This document shows positions 1-7,913 of a stretch of 64,000 nt of DNA, piece by piece. Below the pieces are notes generated by a model that was given only the letters and a program-made list of their open reading frames with translations, did no database searches and was not told where the DNA came from. Each line of letters opens with the position of its first letter. Positions within the stretch are counted from its first letter, which is position 1. Origin of the DNA: Rhodocyclaceae bacterium (GTDB taxonomy: Bacteria; Pseudomonadota; Gammaproteobacteria; Burkholderiales; Rhodocyclaceae); the NCBI GenBank assembly GCA_028713915.1, contig JAQTNK010000017.1, positions 1 to 64,000 on the forward strand, read 5' to 3'. The position numbers were made by a program, and so were the translations under genes.

Positions 1-309
1 GAGGAATTTCTGATCGTCGGGATCCTTGCAGCGCGGCAGCGGCGCGGCGGCGGCCGGCGCCGCGACGACCCGCGCGAGCGCGCCGTACGCGGCCAGCGCG
101 GCGCGCCGGCCCGCCGGCGCCAGCGCCAGCGCGAACTGCGGATAATCGAGCACGCGCTCGAATTCCCCCAGGCAGGCGGCGTTGGTGATGGCCTGCCAGC
201 GGCCCGCTTCGAGCGCGTGGCGCAGCGGCGCATAGCGGCTGTCGGTGAACACCCAGAGCGAAACCAGCACGTTCGTGTCGAGCACGACGCGCGCCGCTTC
301 CGCGCTCAC
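1..309 (-). CDS. PIN-domain putative toxin/RNase, 3' end cut by window
   Basis: The 103 visible codons begin with GTG and read VSAEAARVVLDTNVLVSLWV, the first acidic motif of a PIN nuclease, and continue to a later acidic stretch (KDPDDQKFL). PIN proteins are Mg-dependent ribonucleases; this spacing resembles the COG1569 'putative toxin component' group. The GTG start overlaps the TGA stop of the PHA synthase gene (GTGA), so translation is probably coupled to it. No antitoxin gene lies on the visible side; one could lie beyond the window edge. Family assignment is fairly secure. Toxin function is inference, because many PIN proteins of this group are uncharacterised. Confidence 0.75.
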   Translation of the reverse strand, partial: MSAEAARVVLDTNVLVSLWVFTDSRYAPLRHALEAGRWQAITNAACLGEFERVLDYPQFALALAPAGRRAALAAYGALARVVAAPAAAAPLPRCKDPDDQKFL

Positions 310-2123
310 TGTTTCTTCTGCGCGTCGAGACGGAACTTGGCGAAGGAACCCGGCGCATCCTCGAGCGGCTTCAGCTTGCCCTTGGCGGGATCGCGCGCCG
401 CCACCTTGGCATCGTCGAGCTTCGATACCCAGGCCTGCCAGTCGGTCCACCACGAGCCTTCGTGCTGCTTGGTGCCGGCCATCCATTCGTCCGCGGCTTC
501 GGGCAACGCCGCCGGGCCGACCCAGTAGCCGTACTTGTTCGCCGCCGGCGGATTGACGATGCCGGCGATGTGGCCGGAGCCGCCGAGGACGAAGCGCACC
601 GGGCCGGTGAAGCGCCGGGCGCCGAGGTAGGTGCTCTTCCACGGCGCGATGTGGTCTTCGATGGTCGAGATGAAGTAGGACGGCGTCTTGATCTTGCCCA
701 GGTCGATCGGCACGCCGGCCAGCGTCAGGCCGCCGGGCTCCTTGAGCAGGTTGTTCATGTACATGTTGCGCAGATAGTAGCTGTGCATCGCGTACGGCAT
801 GCGCGTGGAATCCGAGTTCCAGAACAGGAGGTCGAACGGGAAGGGATCGCGGCCCATCAGGTAGTTGTTGACGACGAAGGACCAGATCAGGTCGTTCGAG
901 CGCAGCATGTTGAAGGTGCCGGCCATTTCCGTGCCTTCGAGGAAGCCGCGCTCCGCCATTTTCTTTTCCAGGCTGGCGACTTGCTGCTCGTCGATGAAGA
1001 CGCCCAGTTCGCCGGGGAAGGAGAAGTCGAGCATGGCCGTGAAGAAGGTGGCCGAGGCGATGCGCTTGTCCTTCTTCGCCGCCATGTAGGCGAGCGTGGT
1101 GCCGAGCAGCGTGCCGCCGAGGCAATAGCCGACGGCATTGATTTCCTTTTCGCCGGTCTGCTGGCAGACGACGTCGACGGCCGTCAGCGCCGCTTCGGTC
1201 AGGTAGTCCTCGAAGCCTTTCTTGGCGAGCTTGGCGTCCGGGTTCACCCAGGAGATGACGAAGACCGTGTGGCCCTGGTCGGTGGCCCACTTGATGAAGG
1301 AATTCTTCTCGCGCAAGTCGAGGATGTAGTACTTGTTGATCCAGGGCGGGAAGATCAGCAGCGGCCGCTTGTACTGTTCCTTGGTGCTCGGATTGAACTG
1401 CAGCAGCTGGATCAGGTCGTTCTGGAAGATCACCTTGCCCGGCGTCGTGGCGACGTTGCGGCCGAGCTCGAAGGCCGAGGTGTCGGTCATCTTGATGCGC
1501 AGCTGGCCGTCGCCTTCCTCGATGTCGCGCAGCAGATTGTTGAAGCCCTTGACCAGGTTCTGGCCGTGCGACTTGAGCGTCTCGCGGAACACTTCGGGAT
1601 TGGTGACGGCGAAGTTCGAGGGCGACAGCGCGTCGATGAACTGGCGCGTGAAGAAATTGACCTTCGCCTTCTCGTGGCTTTCCATGCCGCTGACGTTGCT
1701 GACGGCTTCATGAACGTGGCGCGCGGTGATCAGGTAGCTTTGCTTGATGAAGTCGAAGAGGAAATGCTGTTCCCATTCCTCGTCGCGGAAGCGGTTGTCG
1801 CCCTTGGCCGGCGCGGCGATGGGCGCGCCGTTGATGCCCATGAAGCGCAGCGTCGAATGCTGCCAGAGCGAGAAATAGTCCCACACCAGGTTCATCTGCG
1901 CCTGCGCCAGCTTGTAGGGGTTGGCCAGCATCTTCGCCATCATGTCCATGAAGGCCTGGGCCAGCCCGAGTTCGTCCTGCGGCGCGGCGAGGCCCTTGTG
2001 CATCTGGCGCTGCATGTGTTCGGCAATCAGCTTGGAAGAGCGCTGCGCCACTTCGGCGTAGGTCTTGGCCATTTCTTTGGGATCGGGCAACTGCGCCTTG
2101 GCGTCCGAGGTCGGGTGGGACAT
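306..2123 (-). CDS. phaC: Class I poly(3-hydroxyalkanoate) synthase PhaC
   Basis: This 605-aa protein polymerises (R)-3-hydroxyacyl-CoA into PHA granules in the cytoplasm. The alpha/beta-hydrolase core has the lipase-like box GYCLGG with the nucleophile Cys334, Asp490 in STIEDHIAPW and His518 in GGSGHIAG. Spacing and length (about 600 aa) match class I enzymes such as the Cupriavidus one. The N-terminal 200 residues are the class I PhaC N-domain. The chosen start (MSHPTSDAKA) has an AGGAG ribosome-binding site; a longer in-frame reading runs back through the upstream gene in the wrong frame and is not real. It lies 14 bp after an MBL-fold hydrolase gene and overlaps the PIN gene, suggesting a three-gene operon. 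It is not with phaA/phaB, although a thiolase lies 4 kb away. Confidence 0.97.
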   Translation of the reverse strand: MSHPTSDAKAQLPDPKEMAKTYAEVAQRSSKLIAEHMQRQMHKGLAAPQDELGLAQAFMDMMAKMLANPYKLAQAQMNLVWDYFSLWQHSTLRFMGINGAPIAAPAKGDNRFRDEEWEQHFLFDFIKQSYLITARHVHEAVSNVSGMESHEKAKVNFFTRQFIDALSPSNFAVTNPEVFRETLKSHGQNLVKGFNNLLRDIEEGDGQLRIKMTDTSAFELGRNVATTPGKVIFQNDLIQLLQFNPSTKEQYKRPLLIFPPWINKYYILDLREKNSFIKWATDQGHTVFVISWVNPDAKLAKKGFEDYLTEAALTAVDVVCQQTGEKEINAVGYCLGGTLLGTTLAYMAAKKDKRIASATFFTAMLDFSFPGELGVFIDEQQVASLEKKMAERGFLEGTEMAGTFNMLRSNDLIWSFVVNNYLMGRDPFPFDLLFWNSDSTRMPYAMHSYYLRNMYMNNLLKEPGGLTLAGVPIDLGKIKTPSYFISTIEDHIAPWKSTYLGARRFTGPVRFVLGGSGHIAGIVNPPAANKYGYWVGPAALPEAADEWMAGTKQHEGSWWTDWQAWVSKLDDAKVAARDPAKGKLKPLEDAPGSFAKFRLDAQKKQ

Positions 2124-2137
2124 GTGGGTCTCCTGGG

Positions 2138-3154
2138 TCAATGGATGTTGACGAAGCGGATGATGTCGTTGTCGACAACGCGCGTCATGGCGCGCGCCTG
2201 TTCTAGGTAAATCAGGTGGGCGATGGATTCGCCCAGGGCAAACATGGTCTGGTGCACGTCGGCGATGTCGCGCTCGAACAGCACCGGCAGCAGCTCGGTG
2301 GCGGTCTGCGGCGTCTCCGCGCAGGCGTTGAGCAGCACGCCGCAGCGCTCCTCGTGATGGGCGTGGAGTTGCGCGACGCGCTCGTGCAGGCCGCGGAACG
2401 GCTTGCCGTGCGAGGGCAGCACCAGCGTGTCCGCCGGCAGCGCGCAGAAGCGGTCGATCGAATCGAGGAAGTTGCCGAGGGCGTCGGCGTTGGGGGCGGC
2501 GGCGAAGGCGCTGACGTTGGTGGAAATGCGCGGCAGCAGCATGTCGCCGGAGATCAGCACGCCCAGTTCGGCGCAGTAGAGGCTCGCGTGTTCGGCCGAA
2601 TGGCCGAAGCCGGTGATGACGCGCCAGCGGTGGCCGCCGATCGCGAACTCCTCGCCGTCGAAGAGGCGGCGGAACGTGGCGGGGATGTCCGGCACGCCGC
2701 GGCCGTAGGCGTTGCCGCGCTTTTCCAGCGCCGCAATGCGCTCGGCGTCGAGCCCGTGGCGGCGGAAGAGGTCGGCCATGGCGGCGATGCTGTAGCCGGC
2801 GATCTGGTGCTTGATCAGTTGCGCCGTCGCGTACTCGCCCTGGGTCATCCACAGCGGGGCGCCGGTTTCCTGCTCGAGCCACGCCGCCAGGCCGAGGTGG
2901 TCGGGATGGAAATGGGTGACGATCTGCCTGGAGAGCGCATGCCCGGCCAGCACCGTGCGCCAGGCCTCTCTGACGGGATCGAGCGCGATGCCGGTATCGA
3001 CGGCGGCCCAGGCGTCGCCGTCCTCGACCAGCCACAGATTGACGTGATCGAGCACGTAAGGCAGCGGCATGCGCAACCAGCGCACGCCGGGCGCGACCTC
3101 GACGGCGCTGCCGGGCGCGGGAGTGGTTTCGTGGGTGTAGTGCAATTGCTGCAT
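2138..3154 (-). CDS. MBL-fold metallo-hydrolase (glyoxalase II-like)
   Basis: The 338-aa protein carries the metallo-beta-lactamase signature HFHPDHLG (His81, His83, Asp85, His86) and later metal ligands in GFGHSAEH and SGDMLLP, so a di-zinc hydrolase is expected. The C-terminal part (about residues 220-320) resembles the helical domain of thioesterase-like MBL proteins that sit with acyl-CoA genes. The substrate is unknown; a CoA- or glutathione-thioester is plausible. It is the first gene of the probable MBL-phaC-PIN operon and is divergent from liuR, sharing a 144-bp intergenic region with it. Confidence 0.85.
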   Translation of the reverse strand: MQQLHYTHETTPAPGSAVEVAPGVRWLRMPLPYVLDHVNLWLVEDGDAWAAVDTGIALDPVREAWRTVLAGHALSRQIVTHFHPDHLGLAAWLEQETGAPLWMTQGEYATAQLIKHQIAGYSIAAMADLFRRHGLDAERIAALEKRGNAYGRGVPDIPATFRRLFDGEEFAIGGHRWRVITGFGHSAEHASLYCAELGVLISGDMLLPRISTNVSAFAAAPNADALGNFLDSIDRFCALPADTLVLPSHGKPFRGLHERVAQLHAHHEERCGVLLNACAETPQTATELLPVLFERDIADVHQTMFALGESIAHLIYLEQARAMTRVVDNDIIRFVNIH

Positions 3155-3298
3155 GCCTGGACCTCGGTTTGATTCGGCTGGCGAAATCTGCTTAACTTCG
3201 CGCCGCCGCTTGAGTTTAATGCACGATTGTCGATTCTATGCGCTCCCGCTGGTGCAGTGCAACATAATGCCCTTCTTCCATCTCCGCGAGAACTTGCC

Positions 3299-3706
3299 AT
3301 GGGCGAGCCCACTTTCACCATCACCGAGCTGTCCCGCGAGTTCAACGTCACGCCGCGGGCGATACGCCACTACGAAGCCCAGGGATTGATAGTCCCGGAA
3401 CGCGTCGGCCAAAGCCGCATCTACTCCAAGCGCGACCGCACGCGGCTCAAGCTGACGCTGCGCGGCAAGCGCCTGGGCCTGTCGCTGGTCGAGATCAAGG
3501 AACTGATCGACATGTACGACACGGCACCCGACGAGTCGTCGCAGCTCGTCAAGGTGCTGGCCGTGCTGGCCAAGCGCAGGCAGGCGCTGATGCAGCAGCG
3601 CGAGGACATCGAGGCCGTGCTCGGCGAGCTCGACGCCTTCGAGCGCCAGTGCCGCGACATCCTCGCCGCCGCCGACGCAGGGCGGGCGCCGCGCCGCCGC
3701 GCATGA
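3299..3706 (+). CDS. liuR: MerR-family regulator, LiuR-like
   Basis: The 135-aa protein opens with a MerR winged helix (FTITELSREFNVTPRAIRHY, residues about 4-24), followed by the wing (RIYSKRDRTRLK) and a C-terminal coiled-coil dimerisation region (residues about 80-125). It has no cysteine metal-binding loop. LiuR proteins of this size control leucine/isovalerate degradation genes in proteobacteria, and this gene sits directly before a liu cluster and a matching operator at 3727-3754. An upstream in-frame ATG at 3227 would add 24 residues unlike the family, so ATG 3299 is preferred. Confidence 0.88.
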   Translation: MGEPTFTITELSREFNVTPRAIRHYEAQGLIVPERVGQSRIYSKRDRTRLKLTLRGKRLGLSLVEIKELIDMYDTAPDESSQLVKVLAVLAKRRQALMQQREDIEAVLGELDAFERQCRDILAAADAGRAPRRRA

Positions 3707-3726
3707 CCGACAATGTATTGAAACCG

Positions 3727-3759
3727 AAGTTGACGTTAACGTCAACGTCAACTTAGAAT
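3727..3759 (+). promoter_or_regulatory. LiuR-type operator within a sigma70-like promoter
   Basis: A 28-bp imperfect palindrome (3727-3754, one mismatch between half-sites) contains the perfect 16-bp palindrome TTGACGTTAACGTCAA (3730-3745). It is flanked by a -35-like TTGACG (3730-3735) and a -10-like TAGAAT (3754-3759) 18 bp apart. Placing the operator in the spacer between -35 and -10 is how MerR-family proteins act. It would drive the thioesterase gene (ATG at 3791) and probably the liu genes beyond it. That LiuR binds here is inferred from position and symmetry. Confidence 0.75.
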
Positions 3760-3790
3760 GCCCGCCACCGCCACCCGAGGAGAATCGACG

Positions 3791-4267
3791 ATGACCGTGC
3801 CCCCGCCGCCCGCCGCGCCGCGCTTCGAGCCGCGCGACCCGCACTGGGCCGAGAAGGTGAAAGCCAGCTTCGAGCGCCAGCGCGTGATGGCCCTGATCGG
3901 CGCCACGCTCGCCGACATCCGTCCCGGCTGGTGCGAGATCCGCCTGCCCTACCGCGAGGATCTTTGCCAGCAGCACGGCTTTTTCCACGCCGGCATCACC
4001 ACCACCGTCGTCGACAGCGCCGCCGGCTACGCCGGCTTTTCGCTGATGCCGGCCGGCTCGTCGGTGCTCTCGGTCGAGTTCAAGATCAACATGCTGGCGC
4101 CGGGCGACGGCGAATTGCTGATCGCCACCGGCGAGGTGATCAAGCCCGGCAAGAATCTCGTCATCTGCCGCGGCGACGCCTATATCGTCAAAGGCATGAA
4201 GACGATCCACTGCGCGATGATGCAGCAGACGCTGATGACCATGCACGGGAAGAGCGAGGAGAGCTAG
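3791..4267 (+). CDS. PaaI-family hotdog thioesterase
   Basis: The 158-aa protein has a single hotdog fold with the pattern QQHGFFHAGITTTVVDSAAGYA, typical of PaaI/YdiI-like acyl-CoA thioesterases, where the HG...D segment contributes to catalysis. It probably hydrolyses a short or branched acyl-CoA and so relieves CoA sequestration during leucine/isovalerate breakdown. The start at ATG 3791 has an AGGAGA site 7 bp upstream; a longer reading from 3758 would begin inside the -10 box and is rejected. It is the first gene behind the LiuR-type promoter. Confidence 0.85.
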   Translation: MTVPPPPAAPRFEPRDPHWAEKVKASFERQRVMALIGATLADIRPGWCEIRLPYREDLCQQHGFFHAGITTTVVDSAAGYAGFSLMPAGSSVLSVEFKINMLAPGDGELLIATGEVIKPGKNLVICRGDAYIVKGMKTIHCAMMQQTLMTMHGKSEES

Positions 4268-4300
4268 GTGAAACCCTGGTTGATATCGGCAGTGGCGCGC

Positions 4301-4406
4301 GATCGGGCCGGCGGGGTGCCCTGCTGCGCTTCATGTCCCCCGTCGGCGGTGAAACCGCCTCCTCCTCCTTTACTTACGCGCAGCAGGGCACCCCACCGGC
4401 CCGATC
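4301..4406. repeat. Palindromic element copy 1 (29-bp arms, 48-nt core)
   Basis: Arms 4301-4329 and 4378-4406 are reverse complements with one mismatch and enclose a 48-nt core (4330-4377). The core begins with TTCATGTCCCCCG, has a small inner hairpin (GGCGGTGAAACCGCC) and ends with CCTCCTCCTTTACTT. A second copy with the same core length and conserved core ends, but different arms, lies 50 bp away in opposite orientation. The layout resembles REP/BIME-like mobile palindromes or a structured RNA family. No coding function is supported in this gap. Confidence 0.8.
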
Positions 4407-4456
4407 CGGAAGCACCGTGTAGTCTTGAAGTTCAAGGCACGCACCGAGGGTTCTGG

Positions 4457-4556
4457 CCACGGCGGGCGGGTGTCCGATTCCCGCAAGTAAAGGAGGAGGG
4501 CCGGCGCTTTTTCGGCCCGGGGGACATGGAGGGAATCGGACACCCGCCCGCCGTGG
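4457..4556. repeat. Palindromic element copy 2, inverted relative to copy 1
   Basis: Perfect 26-bp arms (4457-4482 and 4531-4556) enclose a 48-nt core (4483-4530). Read on the minus strand the core begins TCCATGTCCCCCG and ends CCTCCTCCTTTACTT, matching copy 1 at both ends, while its inner hairpin (GGCCG/CGGCC type) and its arms differ from copy 1. Together the two copies fill most of the 370-bp gap between the thioesterase gene and liuA, so they lie inside what would otherwise be one operon. Confidence 0.8.
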
Positions 4557-4637
4557 CGCGCGTCGCTGTCATAGGCGTCCAGCGCCCAAATCTCACTCAC
4601 GCTTCGCGGGTAACGCGACGCATCATGGAGCACTGAA

Positions 4638-5807
4638 ATGACCACTGGCCTCAATTTCGATCTCGGCGAAACCATTGACATGCTGCGCGACGCGGTGAAG
4701 GACTTCGCCGCCAAAGAGATCGCGCCGCGCGCCGCGCAGATCGACCGCGACAACGAATTCCCCGCCGACCTGTGGCGCAAGTTCGGCGACATGGGTCTCT
4801 TGGGCATGAGCGCCGAGGAGGAATACGGCGGCACCGGCATGGGCTATCTCGCGCACATCGTGGCGATGGAGGAAATCTCGCGCGCCTCCGCCTCCGTGGG
4901 ACTTTCCTACGGCGCGCACTCCAACCTCTGCGTCAATCAACTGCGCCGCAACGGCAACGCCGCGCAGAAGACGAAGTACCTGCCCAAACTCATTTCCGGC
5001 GAGCACGTCGGCGCCCTGGCGATGTCGGAACCGAATGCCGGCTCCGACGTCGTGTCGATGAAGCTGCGCGCCGAGCGCCGCGGCGACCGCTATGTGTTGA
5101 ACGGCGCCAAGATGTGGATCACCAACGGCGGCGACGCCGACACGCTGATCGTCTATGCCAAGACCGACCTCGCCGCGGGGTCGAAAGGCATGACCGCCTT
5201 CATCGTCGAGAAGGGCATGAAGGGCTTCTCCCACGGCACGCATCTCGACAAGCTCGGCATGCGCGGCTCCAACACCTATCCGCTGTTCTTCGACGATTGC
5301 GAAGTGCCGGCCGAGAACGTGCTCGGCGGTGAAGGCCAGGGCGTCAAGGTGCTGATGAGCGGCCTCGACTACGAGCGCGCCGTGCTCTCCGGCGGCCCGC
5401 TCGGCATCATGGCCGCCTGCATGGACGTCGTCGTTCCCTACCTGCACGACCGCAAGCAGTTCGGCCAGAGCATCGGCGAATTCCAGCTCATGCAGGGCAA
5501 GGTCGCCGACATGTACTCGACCTGGCAGGCGACGCGCGCCTACGTCTATGCCGTCGGCAAGGCCTGCGACCGCATGGACCACAGCCGCACCCTGCGCAAG
5601 GACGCCGCCGGCGCCATTCTCTACTCGGCCGAGAAAGCCACCTGGATGGCCGGCGAGGCGATCCAGACGCTGGGCGGCAACGGCTACATCAACGACTACC
5701 CGACCGGCCGCCTCTGGCGCGACGCCAAGCTCTACGAGATCGGCGCCGGCACGTCGGAGATTCGCCGCATGCTGATCGGCCGCGAACTGTTCAACGAGAC
5801 TGCCTAA
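4638..5807 (+). CDS. liuA: Isovaleryl-CoA dehydrogenase
   Basis: The 389-aa flavoprotein oxidises isovaleryl-CoA to 3-methylcrotonyl-CoA and passes electrons to ETF. It has the acyl-CoA dehydrogenase N-, middle and C-domains: [13 protein letters not shown] is the FAD-contact signature and GLDYERAVL contains Glu246. A catalytic base in this position of the G helix distinguishes isovaleryl-CoA dehydrogenases from most acyl-CoA dehydrogenases, where it sits near the C-terminus; here that C-terminal position is Gly ([12 protein letters not shown]). It heads the run of liu genes, 11 bp before the thiolase. Confidence 0.95.
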   Translation: MTTGLNFDLGETIDMLRDAVKDFAAKEIAPRAAQIDRDNEFPADLWRKFGDMGLLGMSAEEEYGGTGMGYLAHIVAMEEISRASASVGLSYGAHSNLCVNQLRRNGNAAQKTKYLPKLISGEHVGALAMSEPNAGSDVVSMKLRAERRGDRYVLNGAKMWITNGGDADTLIVYAKTDLAAGSKGMTAFIVEKGMKGFSHGTHLDKLGMRGSNTYPLFFDDCEVPAENVLGGEGQGVKVLMSGLDYERAVLSGGPLGIMAACMDVVVPYLHDRKQFGQSIGEFQLMQGKVADMYSTWQATRAYVYAVGKACDRMDHSRTLRKDAAGAILYSAEKATWMAGEAIQTLGGNGYINDYPTGRLWRDAKLYEIGAGTSEIRRMLIGRELFNETA

Positions 5808-5818
5808 AGGAACGCACC

Positions 5819-7003
5819 ATGAACAACGACCCCATCGTCATCGTCTCCGTCGCCCGCACGCCCATGGGCGCCTTTCAGGGCGATTTCGCCGCGCTGACCT
5901 GCGCCCAGCTCGGCAGTGCCGCCATCAAGGCCGCCGTCGCGCGCGCCGGCCTGCAGCCGGCGCAGATCGAGGAAGTCATCATGGGCTGCGTGCTGCCTGC
6001 CGGCCAGGGCCAGGCGCCGGCGCGCCAGGCGTCGCTCGGCGCCGGCCTGCCGCTGGCGACCGGTTGCACGACGGTGAACAAGATGTGCGGCTCCGGCATG
6101 CGCGCCACCATGTTCGCCCACGACATGCTGCGCGCCGGCACCGCCGACGTCATGCTGGCCGGCGGCATGGAGTCGATGACCAATGCGCCCTACCTGCTGC
6201 CGAAGGCGCGCAGCGGCTACCGCCTCGGCCACGGCCAGATGTTCGACCACATGTTCCTGGACGGCCTCGAAGACGCCTACCAGAAGGGCCGCCTGATGGG
6301 CACCTTCGCCGAGGAGTGCGCCGCGGCCTACGGCTTCACGCGCGAGCAGCAGGACGCCTTCGCCGTCGCCTCCACCACGCGCGCGCAGAACGCCATCAAG
6401 GGCGGCGCCTTCAAGTGGGAAATCACGCCGGTGACCGTGTCCGGCCGCAAGGGCGACATCGTCGTCGAGCACGACGAGCAGCCGCCGAAGGCGCAGCTCG
6501 ACAAGATTCCGGGCTTGAAGCCGGCGTTCAAGAAGGACGGCACCGTGACGGCCGCCAATTCCTCCTCGATCTCCGACGGCGCCGCGGCGCTGGTGCTGAT
6601 GCGCGCTTCGACCGCCGCGCAGCTTGGCGTGGCGCCGCTCGCCCGCATCGTCGGCCACGCCACGTTCGCGCAGGAGCCCAACCTCTTCACCACGGCGCCG
6701 GTCGGCGCGATGAAGAAGCTGCTGGCGAAGAACGACTGGAGCGTGGCTAGCGTCGACCTCTGGGAAATCAACGAGGCCTTCGCCGTCGTCACCATGGCGG
6801 CGATGCACGACCTGGAGCTGCCGCACGACAAAGTCAACGTCCACGGCGGCGCCTGCGCGCTCGGCCATCCCATCGGCGCCTCCGGCGCGCGCATCCTCGC
6901 CACGCTGATCGGCGCGCTGCGCACCTACGGCAAGAAGCGCGGCGTCGCCAGCCTGTGCATCGGCGGCGGCGAGGCGACGGCGATGGGCATCGAGTTGCTC
7001 TGA
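5819..7003 (+). CDS. Acetyl-CoA C-acetyltransferase (thiolase)
   Basis: The 394-aa enzyme interconverts acetoacetyl-CoA and two acetyl-CoA. The thiolase residues are all visible: nucleophile Cys90 in NKMCGSGM, His350 in ALGHPIGASG and the second Cys380 in SLCIGGGEA. Inside the liu cluster it would finish leucine breakdown once acetoacetate (from LiuE) has been activated to the CoA ester; no CoA-transferase or acetoacetyl-CoA synthetase is seen here. It could also supply acetoacetyl-CoA for PHA made by the nearby phaC. Assignment as AtoB/PhaA type is firm; the preferred direction is not known. Confidence 0.94.
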   Translation: MNNDPIVIVSVARTPMGAFQGDFAALTCAQLGSAAIKAAVARAGLQPAQIEEVIMGCVLPAGQGQAPARQASLGAGLPLATGCTTVNKMCGSGMRATMFAHDMLRAGTADVMLAGGMESMTNAPYLLPKARSGYRLGHGQMFDHMFLDGLEDAYQKGRLMGTFAEECAAAYGFTREQQDAFAVASTTRAQNAIKGGAFKWEITPVTVSGRKGDIVVEHDEQPPKAQLDKIPGLKPAFKKDGTVTAANSSSISDGAAALVLMRASTAAQLGVAPLARIVGHATFAQEPNLFTTAPVGAMKKLLAKNDWSVASVDLWEINEAFAVVTMAAMHDLELPHDKVNVHGGACALGHPIGASGARILATLIGALRTYGKKRGVASLCIGGGEATAMGIELL

Positions 7004-7010
7004 GATCGTC

Positions 7011-7913
7011 TTGGCCGGCACCTACCTCAAGCTGGTGGTGACCATGCTGATCTGGGGCGGCACCTGGGTCGCCGGGCGCTATGCGGTGCTGGCAGCGCCG
7101 CCGCTCGGCATCGCCGTCTGGCGCTTCCTGCTCGCCAGCGGCGCCTTGCTGGCGCTGGTGGCGTGGCGCCACGGCGGCCTGCCGCGGCCGACGCGGCGCG
7201 AGTGGACGCTGATCGCGCTGCTCGGCGCGAGCGGCATTTTCCTCTACAACCTGTGCTTCCTCTACGGCCTGCAACGGCTCGCCGCCGGCCATGCGGCGCT
7301 GGTGGTGGCGTTGAATCCCGTGATGGTGACGCTCGCCGCGGCGTGGCTGGCGCACGAGCGGCTGACGCCGCAAAAGGCCGTCGGCAGCGCCATCGCGCTG
7401 GTCGGCTGCCTGACGGTGATCGGCCACGGCTCGCCCCTGGCGCCGCTCACCGGCGAGTTCGGCGGCGGCGAAGCGCTGATCGTCGGCTGCGCCGTGTTAT
7501 GGGCGACCTACACGCTGATCGGCCGGCGCGCGACGAAGACGCTTTCCGCGCTGGTCGTCACGGCCTACAGCAGCGCCGTCGGCTGGCTGCTGCTGCTGGC
7601 GACGGCGCTCATCGACGCTCCCGCGACGCTGCTGCCCGACTATGCGCCGCGGGTGTGGGGCGCGATCCTGTTTCTCGCGCTGCTGGGCACGACGCTCGGC
7701 TTCACCTGGTTCAACGAGGCAGTGGCGCGCATCGGCGCGGCGCGCGCTTCCATTTTCATCAATCTCGTGCCGGTGGCCGCCGTCCTGCAAGGCGCCTGGC
7801 TGCTCGACGAGCGGCTCGGGCTGTCGGTGCTGGCGGGCGGCGCCCTGGTGCTGGCCGGCGTCGTGCTGACGCAGCAGACCCTGCCGCCAATCCTTTCGGA
7901 GCAAACGCGATGA
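7011..7913 (+). CDS. EamA/DMT-family membrane transporter
   Basis: The 300-aa protein has ten hydrophobic segments forming two EamA repeats (about residues 5-135 and 150-290), with the usual WR-F- motif ([14 protein letters not shown]). Drug/metabolite transporters export or import small metabolites; the substrate is not predictable. Translation seems to start at TTG 7011, 8 bp after the thiolase stop. Its stop overlaps the next start (ATGA), which ties it to the catabolic operon, so a role in moving a pathway intermediate is possible. Confidence 0.85.
   Translation: MAGTYLKLVVTMLIWGGTWVAGRYAVLAAPPLGIAVWRFLLASGALLALVAWRHGGLPRPTRREWTLIALLGASGIFLYNLCFLYGLQRLAAGHAALVVALNPVMVTLAAAWLAHERLTPQKAVGSAIALVGCLTVIGHGSPLAPLTGEFGGGEALIVGCAVLWATYTLIGRRATKTLSALVVTAYSSAVGWLLLLATALIDAPATLLPDYAPRVWGAILFLALLGTTLGFTWFNEAVARIGAARASIFINLVPVAAVLQGAWLLDERLGLSVLAGGALVLAGVVLTQQTLPPILSEQTR

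Noticed and set aside
306-3035. A 909-codon minus-strand reading frame covering both phaC and the MBL gene region
   Set aside because: Its N-terminal 300 residues are an Arg/Ala/Pro-rich shadow of the MBL gene in another frame; the real PhaC begins at 2123 with a ribosome-binding site.
4301-4556. CRISPR array or rho-independent terminators as an explanation of the repeats
   Set aside because: There are only two copies, inverted, with different arms and long structured cores, and no T-run follows either stem.
4268-4636. Possible 122-codon gene between the thioesterase gene and liuA
   Set aside because: It runs straight through both palindromic elements and owes its openness to them; there is no ribosome-binding site or family similarity.
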